Shown piece by piece: positions 35,034-45,716 of a stretch of DNA of 64,000 nucleotides. The stretch's first letter is position 1. Each line of letters starts with the position of its first letter. Under the pieces are notes generated by a model. The model did not search any database. It was given only the letters and a program-made list of their open reading frames with translations, and was not told where the DNA came from. The position numbers and the translations under genes were made by a program. The DNA lies in contig NC_067495.1 in assembly GCF_947179515.1 (NCBI RefSeq), positions 135,635,325 to 135,699,324 on the forward strand. Reading direction: 5' to 3'. The stretch is from Apodemus sylvaticus (Eukaryota > Chordata > Mammalia > Rodentia > Muridae).

Positions 35034-35063
35034 TTTCTCTTTCTGTGTGTGTGTGTGTGTGTA
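34975..35063. repeat. (CT)n-(TG)n microsatellite
   Basis: About 27 CT dinucleotides followed by 'ccttttctctttctg' and (TG)n. Less than 1 kb from a similar tract at 34024, in the same CT-then-TG order. Confidence 0.97.
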
Positions 35064-35572
35064 AGTCTGGTAGTAGGAAGGCAAAGCAGAAACTTTTTTT
35101 GAATTCACTTAAACATACTATGTGAAGGAAGAGAGAAAAAGATGAATTTGGTAGAAATGCCAACGTTATTTATTTGCTAACCACCAGTGGCATTCAGTTA
35201 ATTAGTTGCTTGGCTATTTTCAAAATGTCCGAATACAGCCATTTATTTAAAACCTCAAGTATGCTGATTGAAGATAGCTGGCAGCTACAGATGTGGACAA
35301 CTTCTGATTTCCTTTGCTCATCACCTCAAATATTTTTCATGTATTTATGGTGAGAACATTTAAAATAGTCTCAGCTCTGTTGAAATATATAGTGAATTAT
35401 TATTAACTATAGTTATGCTATTCAGTAGAACATTGGCCTCCCATATAACTGTAACTTCTTAACTTTGATCAATGTGCCCTTTTCTTTGCCTATCACCAAC
35501 TTAACCCCAGCTTCTGGTAGTTGCCAGTATTTTCTCTACTTTAATGAAATCAGCATTTTTAGGTTACCCTTG

Positions 35573-36222
35573 TCTCAGTTAGCTTCAGTTGTCAATTTAC
35601 TTAGCCTAGAGCAGTGGGTCTCACCCTTCCTAATGCTGTGACCCTTTAAATGCAGTTCTTTGTGTTATGATGACCCCGACCACAAAATTTTTTGTTGATA
35701 TTTCACAACTCTATTTTTTGCTAATTTTATGATTCATAACATAAATAAATTCAACCCCCAAATGGGCTGTGGTCCACAGGCTGAGACCACTGACCTAAAG
35801 ACATGTAAAAAGCAATTCTCAATTGAGAAACTGCCCAAATCAGTTAGGATTGTAGGCATGTCTGCAGAAGATTGTGTCTTAGTTACTAAATCAGTAAAAG
35901 AATACTCAGTCCACTATGTGTAATATCATTCTGGGAAGGTGGTGCTGGACTGTATAAGTGAGCTAGTTCAGCATGGGTCTGAGAGCAAGGCAACAGGCAA
36001 TGTTCTTTCTGTTGCATTCTTGACTGTAAATTGCCTGGTTAGAGATAATGCTGCCTGGGATAGGCATCAGACCTCTATTCAAGAGCCTGCTTGCGTTTCT
36101 GCCCTGACTTCCATCACTTATGGATTATAACTTACAACCTTAAACAAACCCTTTCCCCCCATAAGTTGCTTTTTGTCAGAATGTTATCACAGCAACAGAA
36201 AGAAAACTGAAACTAAAGTTGG
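35573..36222 (+). mobile_element. Left LTR of ERVL/MaLR-like element (interrupted)
   Basis: Diverged LTR starting near 'gttgtcaatttacttag' and ending 'atcacagcaacagaaagaaaac'. It resembles the right-hand terminal repeat at 37365-38252 in the order of landmarks: 'ctcaattgagaaactgccc', 'ggtggtgctggactgtata', 'aagttgctttttgtcag'. Interrupted at 35612-35792 by a hAT-like element. It is followed directly by 'ttggtaccagag', which looks like a tRNA primer-binding site of the ERVL type. No gag/pol frame is open. Confidence 0.6.
35612..35792. mobile_element. hAT-like short DNA transposon with TIRs and 8-bp TSD
   Basis: 181 bp with inverted ends (CAGTGGGTCTCACCC... and ...AGGCTGAGACCACTG). Flanked by 8-bp direct copies GCCTAGAG (35604-35611) and ACCTAAAG (35793-35800), 6 of 8 matching. 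The 8-bp duplication and the CAGTGG ends are typical of hAT/Charlie non-autonomous elements. Inserted within the LTR, so younger than it. Confidence 0.82.
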
Positions 36223-37364
36223 TACCAGAGAATAAGGCATTTCTATGATGGACCTGACCATGTGTCTTTTAAGTCTTGAATTGTTTTTGTAGGACGAAAA
36301 TGGAAACACTTGACAACTTTGGGCTGGAGAAGCTTTTGAGGGTTGATCAGAGTTTGGTGGGACTGTTCTGGTAGGAACTTGGATGATAAGAAATGTAGAC
36401 AATAGAGGCCTGGTTTATGAAGTTTCAGAATGAAGCAAAGACTATCAGAACTGGGACAGGAGCCATTTCTATATTATTTTGGTTAAGGATCTTTGCGTTC
36501 TAACCAACTGGAGCTGACTAAAAAGCTATGACAAATAAATCACTGAAGTAATTTTTGTGTGTGTGTGATTCATTGGGATAATAGGGTACTACTGGTCAGG
36601 CTGGGGTAGAAGGGCTAGCACTGATTAATAAGAGATCAGACCTATTAATGTGAAATCTTCTTGCTTCATTGAGACAATAGGAAGTATTTCCTTGAGGTCA
36701 ACACACAATGCTGCGGTCTAAGGTGGGCAAGGCTACATATATCACAAGCTATAAACTGACCTTGGGAATCTAAGAGCTGTCCCTGTGGTGCTGATTTGGG
36801 GCGGGGATATGAGAAATGGAAGAATGACTGGTTCCTCTGTGGAGATCAGCTAAGCCTTGGCACATTTGTTCAGGGTTGTAGAACTTGCAGAGATTCTGAG
36901 AGGCCATTTTGGAAGCCTCAATTACAGTGGAGATCCCAGAATACTGGACTTTCCCAGACATCTGAATATGTGTGGAGTAGAGCTGGCTGAAGCATGCAAA
37001 ACAAGCTCTGTGTACTGCAGGTGGCAGACCCACCTACAAGAATTGAGACTGCCTTTTGAGACAGAAGCCTACAAAATGAGTGAATCCTAGAGGTGAAGGA
37101 TACTTGGATTTTCATTGATGAAATTTGGTGTGCTCTGATTGGGCTGTTCGTGTGCTTTGGCTCTTTTAGGAATAAGTATTTAACTTGTTTTTTATAGACA
37201 GGAGCCCATTGTTAAGAGGCTCTTTCCTTTCAACGAGGCAATAAATTTGTAAAACCTTGGGATTTTTTAAGGCCTGTGGGTCTTAGAAAGTATGATGTGC
37301 TTCATATTATGATAGTAACACAAGGCTTTGAGGGTTAAAGAATAAATGGTTATGGGTTAAGGCG
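36223..37364 (+). mobile_element. Non-coding internal region of ERVL/MaLR-like element
   Basis: About 1.1 kb between two related LTRs, starting with a primer-binding-like 'ttggtaccagag' just inside the left LTR. No intact gag or pol is visible in any frame. The length suits a non-autonomous element. It ends shortly before the right LTR. Assignment rests on architecture, not on protein similarity. Confidence 0.45.
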
Positions 37365-38252
37365 ATATGCTTTTGTGTCAAGTTGACAAGGTATAGTGTC
37401 CCAGATATCTTTATTAGCTTGACATGACCTATAGTCCCCTGAGGAGGGAGTCTCAATTGGGAAACTGCCCAAATCATATTGGCCTGTGGGTAAATCTGAG
37501 GAGGGGTGGGGATCAGGAGGTATTCTTGATTGTTAATTGATGTAGGAGGGCTGTCTTAGTCAAGTCTTAGGGTTTCTATTCCTGCACAAACATCATGACC
37601 AAGAATCAAGTTGGGGAGGAAAGGATTTATTCAGCTTACACTTCCACATTGCTGTTCATCACCAAAGGAAGTCAGGACTGGAACTCACACAGGGTAGGAA
37701 TTTAGAGGCAGAAGCTGATGCAGAGGTCATAGAGGGATGAGACTTACTGGCTTGTTTCTCCTGGCTTGCTCAGCTTGCTCTCTTATAGAACCCAGGACTT
37801 CCAACCCAGAAATGGCATCACCCACAATGGTCTGGGCCCTCCCATCCTTGGTCACTAATTGAGAAAATGCCTTAGAGCTGGATCTCATGGAGGCATTTCT
37901 TCAAGGGAGGCTCCTTTCTCTGTGATAACTCCAGCTTATGACAAGTTGACACACAGAACCAGCCAGTACAAAGACCTAGTCCGCTGAGTGTGGTATCAGT
38001 TCTTTGGGCAGGTGCAGTTCTTTGGGCAGGTGGTCCTGAGCTGCAGAAGAGAGCTTGCAAAGCAGGAGCTGAAGAGTGAGTCTGCAAGCAGCAGCAGTTC
38101 CCCAAGGTTTCGCTTTCAATTCCCTGCTTGAGTGCCCCATTGACTTCTGTCAATGATGGTCTGTAACTGTAAGCTGAAAGCAATGCATTCCTTGCCCAAC
38201 TTGCTTTTGTTCGTAGTGTTTTAATCACAGCAACAGAAAAGAAACACGAACA
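37365..38252 (+). mobile_element. Right LTR of ERVL/MaLR-like element, with nested LTR
   Basis: Starts 'ttttgtgtcaagttgacaagg', passes 'ctcaattgggaaactgccc' and ends 'cttgcttttgttcgtagtg' followed by 'atcacagcaacagaaaag'. It is split by an antisense LTR at about 37556-37978. The left and right parts are collinear with the left LTR at 35573 once the insertions are set aside. A 13-bp 'gttctttgggcag' doublet occurs at 38000-38030. Confidence 0.6.
37556..37978 (-). mobile_element. Nested antisense LTR-type repeat
   Basis: The plus strand reads 'agggtttctattcctgc...catgaccaag', 'ggaggaaaggatttattcagc' and finally 'gacaagttgacacacagaacc', the antisense of a 'gtcaacttg' type LTR. It is better preserved than the element it interrupts, so it is younger. 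Exact target duplications are not clear. Confidence 0.6.
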
Positions 38253-38304
38253 CTACCTATGCATGAGATCATTAAGATACTGTTTTTCTCCTCCCGGTTT
38301 GTTT

Positions 38305-38490
38305 AAGCTAATGTAGTGACCTAGAGGTCCATTCATGTTGCTGTACATGGCAGGATTTAATTTTTCTTTAATTATTGGTGGTATCTCATTATGCATGTGT
38401 AGCATTTTTCTTTGTGTATTCGTTAGTCAGTAGACATGTTGGTTGTCTTCATTTATTAGCTAATTAACATCCTCACCAACAGTTCTCATC
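38305..38490 (-). mobile_element. Ancient L1 fragment
   Basis: Antisense ORF2-end sequence of ancient L1: 'tccattcatgttgctgtaca', 'tggcaggattt', and later 'tcctcaccaacag'. Heavily diverged. Confidence 0.65.
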
Positions 38491-38904
38491 CTCACTAGAG
38501 GCTTCCTTTGCACCAGCCACATCTCTTTCTGGTTCTTTCACTTGTTCGCATGTTTTCCAAACAGAGAAAAGCATTTTGATTATGTTACATGGTAGAAAAT
38601 CAGTGTCCTAACATGTCTGTTGCTTGTGATCTGCAAAATACACACAATACTTAAATATTCTTGATTAATGAGAAGTTTGATGGCCCTGAATTGCTTTATT
38701 ACATTTCATTTTGCATACTATAGAAACATTATTTTCCTATCAAAATACTGATAGGAAATTTTGTGCACATATTTCGGGAAGCAAAGCAACAAATATTGTT
38801 TGGGTGCCTACTTTGTGTATATATGGTATATGTAAGTGTACAAGTGTATTGCGTGGGGGAGGGGCATGTGTGTGCATGCTAGTTCATGTGCCAAAGATCA
38901 ATGT

Positions 38905-39055
38905 TTAGTATCTTGACCTTTTCTTATAATCTCTGTCTGAACCTGGAACTCATGGATAAGGTTAGCCTGGTCCAAAAACTTCAGATATCCTTCTCTCCTC
39001 CTGCCTCCATTTTCCTATCACTGGAGTTAAAGGAGCACAATACCGTGGTTGGCTC
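38905..39055 (-). mobile_element. Diverged rodent SINE fragment (B3/B4-like)
   Basis: Antisense SINE-like sequence: 'ctgaacctggaactcatgga', 'ttagcctgg', 'cctcctgcctcc', 'atcactggagttaaaggagc'. Old. Family assignment uncertain. Confidence 0.5.
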
Positions 39056-39261
39056 TTAACTGTGGTCACCAAGCATAAAACTAATGTCATGCTTTCACAA
39101 TGAAATATTTTGCAGACTGTCATCTCCTGAGCTCTGAGGCCTGTTTTTGTTCTCATCCGTGAAGTTTAATTTTATTTATTGTGTTTTCTAGAAAACAGAG
39201 AAATGCTATTTATTCTATCTAATAAGAGAAATGGATGCTATTAGACTTGGAAGTATTTTTC

Positions 39262-39400
39262 AGTTTTATGTTTTTGAAACAGCATCTCGTATATCCAGTA
39301 CTGTCCTAGAAAGCACTGTGCAGCTGACGATGACTTCAAACTTCTGGTCTTCATGCCCCTGTCTTCATAGTACTCTGGTTATACTTGTGTACTGCCACTA
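39262..39400 (-). mobile_element. Diverged B1 SINE
   Basis: Antisense B1-like: 'gtttttgaaacagcatctcg', 'gcagctgacgatgacttcaa', 'cttctggtcttcatgcc'. Old copy with many changes. Confidence 0.6.
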
Positions 39401-40127
39401 TTGGTTTGTAATTTGCTGCACATGTGAGTATGAGTTTTGTGAGGGCTAGGCAAGTTCTTTAACAACTCTTAACTCTCTTTTGAGAAGGAAGCCATATGAG
39501 GCCATGGATGATAATTCTCACAGGTGCTTCTCATATACCTTACTGGAGTGAGATCATTATTCTGTACCCTTTGAGCATTAAAAGAGACCACAAGAGAAAC
39601 TCCTAGACAATCATTGGGATTATCGGAAAACCAGCAACAGTCTTGGTGCTTTTCTTAATCACAGGAGGATAAGCCTTGAACTTTCCAAAGTTTCCCAGCT
39701 ATAAAGGAAAAAAATCTTACTTTGATATACTTCAACTAAGTGCTGGTTCTCTGAGTAATTGGCTTCCCGGAAGGTAAAGTGGTGCTCATTTAGCAATCTA
39801 AGACCAAGTGAAGACTGGTGGAGGGAAAATGAGATGTAGCACATTTAGTGCTTCATTTAAGGACAGGATCTTCCAGCTGAGAGCCACAGGAATCAGAGAC
39901 ATGAATCACCCAGCCTTAGCCTGTTTATTGCAAACTGACCCTGACAACAAATCGAAAATCAATCATTAATTTTCACACTCTGCCTTTAATAAACATTTTC
40001 ATTTGAAGGCAGTACTGGTCATAATAACAATAATGACACCTTAGCTTGTTAGTTTTCAAAGTCTTTTCCTGTGTTCTCCCCATAGGTTATCTAAATTATG
40101 AGTGAAATGTTTGACGTTATTTTAAAG

Positions 40128-40258
40128 ATAAGGTATTTCTATGCAGTCTACAAGCCTGGGTCTTTCTATGTAGCTCAAGATGACCCAGAACTTACAGTCT
40201 CCTTTTTATTGCCTTCCAAATAATTTGGTTGCAAGTGTGTATCACTATACCTGGCATA
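40128..40258 (-). mobile_element. Diverged B1 SINE
   Basis: Antisense B1-like: 'tatgtagctcaagatgaccc', 'agaacttacagtctcc', and 'gtgtatcactatacctggca' at the end, corresponding to the B1 5' end. Old. Confidence 0.6.
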
Positions 40259-41399
40259 AGTATGATATTTTATAATTGACGTGAAATCACAGTTAGAAAG
40301 AGACAGTCACAGGAACTTTAACTCTATAGTGGTTGCACAACACCAAGTTGTAGCAAGGCTGGTTTCTTGTTCACTTAAATGCAGGAAATAAGTTAAAACA
40401 ATCCAGCATCTGTCTTTGGATAAGTGGATCAGGGTTTTAAGATTTAAGAATTAAGGCCTAATAGATGAGTTCAGTCTTGGAAATTATAAAATGTAGTTAA
40501 GGTTTTCTGGTCCCTAGGAAAACCCTTTACTCTAATTAGTAGTATGTTACTTTTCCGGAGTGAAGGGAAGGTTGCCGTCACCATTTGCACCACCACCAAG
40601 TATCAAGCATAAAAATCCATCTTGCTCCTTTGTATTGTTTCAACCCCTGTATTCATTCATATCTTCCAGGGTTCCAAATGGTCTTGGTTACCTCTAACCT
40701 CCTGGGGACTGTTCATAAACCATGTGTATGTGACTAGGGCTTAGATTTCTCACAGTGTACAACTATCCACAGAGGTACTTGTTCCTATGTTTTTTCGAAT
40801 GGCAACACAGAAAATATCTAAGATATAAAATGTAAAGTCGGAAAAAAATATTTAGTTGGAAACCTTTAAATATTAAGACTATCTTTTATTTATTTGATGA
40901 TGATAATTTCAGACGTGTAAATGATCAGATCCACTCCCAATTTCCCTCTCTCATTCTTCCTCACACCCCTAACCACTGTTTCTCCCCTGCTACATGTCCC
41001 CTCTTTCTTTCCTGGTGATTTTTCACTTGACAAGTATTACAGGAAACCATAGTGCTTTAAATGTCAATTGACACCTAGTTATCCAAATCAGAGCTGACCT
41101 CATAGAAAACCTAACTTCTTTGCTCAATGATATAAGTCCATACTCATTAAACTCCTTTCCAAGGCAACCCAGTGTGGTCAGTGGAAGATCCTGACAAGTG
41201 AGACAGTATTTAGTGCAATTAGGTCTTGTGTGCTGGAACTGCTTCTATTTTTCATCGTCACATAAGTGGTCCCAAAATGTATGGGAAATACAATGTTTGA
41301 TAAATATTTTCTAATGAAAATCATTTGAGATAAACATACCTTAAGTTGTATTTTACATAATAATTCTCAACATACTCAGAATTATTTTTGAGTTTAGTT
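40259..41399. other. Mostly unique DNA
   Basis: No gene. About 40880-41015 may be another old L1 3' end in antisense ('gatccactcccaatttccct' followed by C/T-rich sequence), but this is weak. Confidence 0.45.
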
Positions 41400-41955
41400 T
41401 TTTGTTTTATTTAAGGTTTGCAATTTGTTCCAAATAATGATTTTTACTATCATACTTGCATGAATTTTCATCATATACCCTTGTTATGTTTTTTTGAAAA
41501 TCCCTTTCCCCTTTTATTAGTTTCCATCATCTTCCAAAATAACACCCTCTATTTAAGGTATTTTAAAATATCATATTACAGTGGAATAATATTTACCTTT
41601 ATGCATCTGACTTATTTAGCTTGATATGCTAATGCATTTCCCAAAATGACATTATTTCTTCTTCCTTATGGCAGAACAAACTCTGTTATATGTATAGATA
41701 GCATATTTTCTTTATCTGTCTACTGATAGATGCCGAAACTAATTGCATAACTTGCCTGTTGTGCAGTGTCCCCCAAACATGGATATATGGATTTGAATTC
41801 CTTTGTGCATGTGTCCAGGCGAGGCATAGTTATATCATATAGAAGTTTAATACTTAGATTTTTGAGGCATCTCAATGGTGACTTACATAATGGCTTTACT
41901 AATTGACTCTTCCCTCAATAGTGGAGAATGTTTCTCCCCCAGAATACCTGTGGTT
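41400..41955 (-). mobile_element. Ancient L1 3' region
   Basis: Antisense ancient L1: 'gcatctgacttatttagctt', 'ttccttatggcagaac', 'ctgtctactgatagatgcc' and 'tttttgaggcatctcaatgg' occur in the order seen in old mammalian L1 tails. Confidence 0.75.
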
Positions 41956-42317
41956 TTTGTCAAAAATCTAATTTATTTTTTAAAGTCTAACAGGAAGTGA
42001 AAGAAGTAGACAGAACACATATGCCACATATATGACATATCCATCACTTTGAAACCACATTTGAACACTAAAACATATGTGTGAACAAGAAATTAAGAGC
42101 GTCTGCACCAGCTACATAGATGTTTGTGCAGAAACAATATTTCAAAAGAAAGAGTAAATTAACCATGTGGAACCAATATATAAGAAAGTTTCACTAAGTT
42201 GAATTTTGATAGACTTTCATTAAACTTTAGCATGATAAAAACTACAATCATTAATTTTAACAAAATATGTAAATCAACCCTCATTTTAATTTCTCAAGTT
42301 GAAAGTGAATTTTTCTG
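41956..42317. other. Unique DNA, no gene seen
   Basis: No supported feature. Confidence 0.5.
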
Positions 42318-42560
42318 TTCTTTTTTTTAAATTTTTTTTATTCGATATATTTTTTATTTACATTTCAAATGATTTCCCCTTTTCTGGACCCCCACTCCTC
42401 GAAAGTCCCATCAGCCCCCTTCCCTCCCCGTTTTCCCACCCAACCCTTCCCACTTCCCTGTTCTGGTTTTGCCCTATACTGCTTCACTGAGTCTTTCCAG
42501 AACAAGGGGCCACGCCTCCATTCTTCTTGTACGTCATTTGATGTGTGGATTATGTTTTGG
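42318..42560 (-). mobile_element. Truncated L1 3' UTR (insertion A)
   Basis: Antisense L1 tail of about 240 bp. A T run lies at 42321-42339, then 'ttcgatatattttttattta', then the C-rich 3' UTR, cut at 'gattatgttttggg' where GTAGAGTTTTTC begins (42561). It has several differences from insertion B, so it is a separate L1 copy. Confidence 0.85.
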
Positions 42561-42572
42561 GTAGAGTTTTTC

Positions 42573-44586
42573 TTTTTCTTTTTTTATTCGATATATTTTT
42601 TTATCTACATTTCAAATGATTTCCCCTTTTATAACCCCCCACTCCCCAAAAGTCCCATAAGGCCCCTTCTCTCTCCCTGTCCTCCCACCCACCCCTTCCC
42701 ACTTCCCTGTTCTGGTTTTGCCAAATACTGCTTCACTGAGTCTTTCCAGAACCAGGGGCCACTCCTCCTTTCTTCTTGTACCTCATTTGATGTGTGGATT
42801 ATGTTTTGGGTATTCCAGTTTTCTAGGTTAATATCCACTTATTAGTGAGTGCATACCATGATTCACCTTTTGAGTCTGGGTTACCTCACTTAGTATGATG
42901 TTCTCTAGCTCCATCCATTTGCCTAAGAATTTCATGAATTCATTGTTTCTAATGGCTGAATAGTACTCCATTGTGTAGATATACCACATTTTTTGCATCC
43001 ACTCTTCTGTTGAGGTATACCTGGGTTCTTTCCAGCATCTGGCAATTATAAATAGGGCTGCTATGAACATAGTAGAGCATGTATCCTTATTACATGCTGG
43101 GGAATCCTCTGGGTATATGCCCAGGAGAGGTATAGTAGGATCTTCTGGAAGTGAGGTGCCCAGTTTTTGGAGGAGCCGTCAGACTGATTTCCAGAGTGGT
43201 TGTACCAATTTGCAACCCCACCAGCAGTGGAGGAGTGTTCCTCTTTCTCCACACCCTCTCCAACACCTGCTGTCTCCTGAAATTTTAATCTTAGCCATTC
43301 TGACTGGTGTAAGGTGAAATCTCAGGGTTGTTTTGATTTGCATTTCCCTAATGACTAATGAAGTTGAGCATTTTTTAAGATGCTTCTCCGCCATACGAAG
43401 TTCTTCAGGTGAGAATTCTTTGTTTAACTCTGTACCCCATTTTTAATAGGGTTGTTTGGTTTTCTGGAGTCTAACTTCTTGAGTTCTTTATATATATTGG
43501 ATATTAGCCCTCTATCTGATGTAGGATTGGTGAAGATCTTTTCCCAATTTGTTGGTTGCCACAAATTGGAAAGGAAGAAGTCAAACTATCATTATTTGCA
43601 GATGACATGATAGTCTACCTAAGTGACCCCAAAAAACTCCACTAGAGAACTCCTACAGCTGATAAACAACTTCAGCAAAGTGGCAGGTTATAAAATCAAC
43701 TCAAGAAAATCAGTTGCCTTCCTATACTCAAAGGATAAGCAGGCTGAGAAAGAAGTTAGGGAAATGACCCCCTTCACAATAGCCACAAACAGTATAAAGT
43801 ATCTTGGTGTGACTCAAACCAAAGTGAAAAATCTTTACCACAAGAACTTCAGGTCTCTGAAGAAGGAAATGGAAGAAGACCTCAAAAAATGGGAAAACCT
43901 CCCATGCTCATGGATCAGTAGAATCAATATAGTTAAAATGGCCATTTTGCCAAAAGCAATATACAGATTCAATGCAATACCCATCAAAATCCCAACTCAG
44001 TTCTTCACAGAGTTAGAAAGAGCAATTCTCAAATTCATCTGGAATAACAAAAAACCTAGGATAGCTAAAACTATTCTCAGCAACAAAAGAAATTCTGGGG
44101 GAATCAGTATCCCTGACCTCAAGCAATACTACAGAGCAATAGTGTTAAAACCTGCATGGTATTGGTACAGTGACAGGCAGGAGGATCAATGGAACAGGAT
44201 TGAAGATCCAAAAATGAACCCACACACCTATGGCCACTTGATCCTCGACAAAGAGGCTGAAAATATCCAATGGAAAAAAGATAGCCTTTTCAACAAATGG
44301 TGCTGGTTCAACTGGAGGTCAGCATGCAGAAGAATGCGAATTGATCCATCCTTGTCTCCTTGTACTAAGCTCAAATCCAAATGGATCAAGGACCTCCACA
44401 TAAAGCCAGAGACTCTGAAGCTAATAGAAAAGAAACTGGGGAAGACCCTTGAGGACATCGGTACAGGGAGAAAGTTTCTGAACAGAACACCAATAGCGTA
44501 TGCTCTAAGATCAAGAATTGACAAATGGGACCTCATAAAATTACAAAGTTTCTGTAAGGCAAAGGACACCATCAAGAAGACAAATG
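42573..44586 (-). mobile_element. L1 with 5' inversion (insertion B)
   Basis: Two parts of one L1. 42573-43560 is antisense (poly(A), 3' UTR, ORF2 end). 43561-44586 is sense ORF2 that lies immediately upstream in L1 order: the sense part ends at 'atcaagaagacaaat' and the antisense part, read on its own strand, starts at 'ggcaaccaacaaattgg'. This is the signature of twin priming. Target copies GTAGAGTTTTTC flank it at 42561-42572 and 44588-44599, with two extra bases on the right side. Confidence 0.88.
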
Positions 44587-44591
44587 AGTAG
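43561..44591 (+). pseudogene. Inverted L1 ORF2 segment (RT end and connector)
   Basis: Sense ORF2 segment of the inverted part of insertion B. It starts at QIGKEEVKLSLFADDMIV, so it keeps the FADD reverse transcriptase catalytic motif. A one-base A-run change near 43629 shifts the frame. The rest (43623-44591) is an open 322-codon frame through 'GYKINSRKSVAFLYS' to 'AKDTIKKTNE', its stop lying in the target copy. Fragment only. Confidence 0.92.
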
Positions 44592-44599
44592 AGTTTTTC

Positions 44600-44997
44600 T
44601 ACACAATGGAGTACTATTCAGCCATTAGAAACAATGAATTCATGAAATTCTTAGGCAAATGGATGGAGCTAGAGAATATCATACTCAGTGAGGTAACCCA
44701 GACTCAAAAGGCGAATCATGGTATGCACTCACTAATAAGTGGATATTAACCTAGAAAACTGGAATACCCAAAACATAATCCACACATCAAATGAGGTACA
44801 AGAAGAAAGGAGGAGTGGCCCCTGGTTCTGGAAAGACTCAGTGAAACAGTATTCAGCAAAACCAGAACGGGGAAGTGGGAAGGGGTGGATGGGAGGACAG
44901 GGGAAAAGAAGGGGGCTTAGGGGACTTTCGGGGAGTGGGGGGGCTAGAAAAGGGGAAATCATTTGAAATGTAAATAAATTATATCGAATAAAAAAAA
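44600..44997 (+). mobile_element. 5'-truncated L1 (insertion C), sense
   Basis: Sense L1 of about 400 bp. It starts in ORF2 at 'acacaatggagtactattc', reaches ISGY and TAA near 44750, then the 3' UTR with 'gggactttcggggagtgg' and poly(A) at 44988-44997. Flanked by near-perfect copies of AAATGAGTAGAGTTTTTC at 44582-44599 and 44995-45012. Low divergence implies a recent insertion. Confidence 0.92.
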
Positions 44998-45073
44998 TGA
45001 GTAGAGTTTTTCAAAAGATGTTTCCGCACAATGTATGATCTTTGGTATTGACTAATTCTGCAACTTGTTTTAC

Positions 45074-45089
45074 TGCCAGCAGAGGGCGC
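45074..45089 (+). promoter_or_regulatory. CTCF-like binding motif
   Basis: TGCCAGCAGAGGGCGC fits the CTCF core consensus (CCASYAGRKGGC with flanking GC) at essentially every position. It lies in non-L1 sequence between insertion C and the next L1 and includes CpGs, which are rare in this AT-rich window. CTCF binding and loop anchoring are inferred from the motif only. Confidence 0.6.
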
Positions 45090-45149
45090 GCAAAGACAAG
45101 ATGCCAGGCCAGAGAATGCCTGGATAAGGAGAGAGTTGGACAAAAATGT

Positions 45150-45716
45150 AAAGTACTGCATCTGTATTGTTCTGGCGCTGGCAGAACCTCTCCTGCCATA
45201 CCAGGCTCCTGTCGGCAAGCGCTTCTTGGTGTCAGCAATAGTGTGGGGGATTGGTGTCTGCTTACAAAGGCAGAAAGTCACAGCCAACCATTGGACTGAG
45301 CAGCGGGATCCCAATGGAAAAGCCAGGGAAAGGAGCTGAAGGGGATTGCAAACCCATTGGAAGAACAATCTCAGCTAACCTAACTCCCCAGAGCTCCCAG
45401 GGGCTAAAGCACCAACCAAAGAGTACACATGCAGGGACCCATGGCCCCAGCTGCATATGTAGCAGAGGATGACCCTGTCTGATATCAATGGGAGGAGAGG
45501 CCCTTGGTCCTGTGAAGATTCGATGGCCCAGTGTACAGGGATGCTAGAGTGATGAGGCAGGAGTGGGTGAGTGGGAGGAGGAGCACCCTCATAGAGGCAA
45601 AAGGGGGAGGGGAAAGGGGGGATGGGATGGAAGTTTCTGGAGGGGTAACCAGGAAGTGGGATATCATTTGAAATGTAAACGAATGAAATGATTTATACAA
45701 AAAAGTAAACTACAGA
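45150..45716 (+). mobile_element. Lx-like L1 3' UTR with 5' inversion
   Basis: 45155-45272 is antisense to the rodent L1 3' UTR ('ggcaagcgcttcttggtgtc', antisense of a block found in sense at 2480). From 45273 ('cacagccaaccattggactg') the L1 is in sense and runs to the tail near 45690-45716. The two parts are adjacent in L1 order, again the pattern of twin priming. Flanking 'gtaaagta' and 'gtaaacta' may be a decayed target duplication. Confidence 0.82.

Noticed and set aside
38000..38110. CAG/GCA-rich segment as a coding exon
   Set aside because: It is part of the right LTR of the 35573-38252 element. The frames are short.
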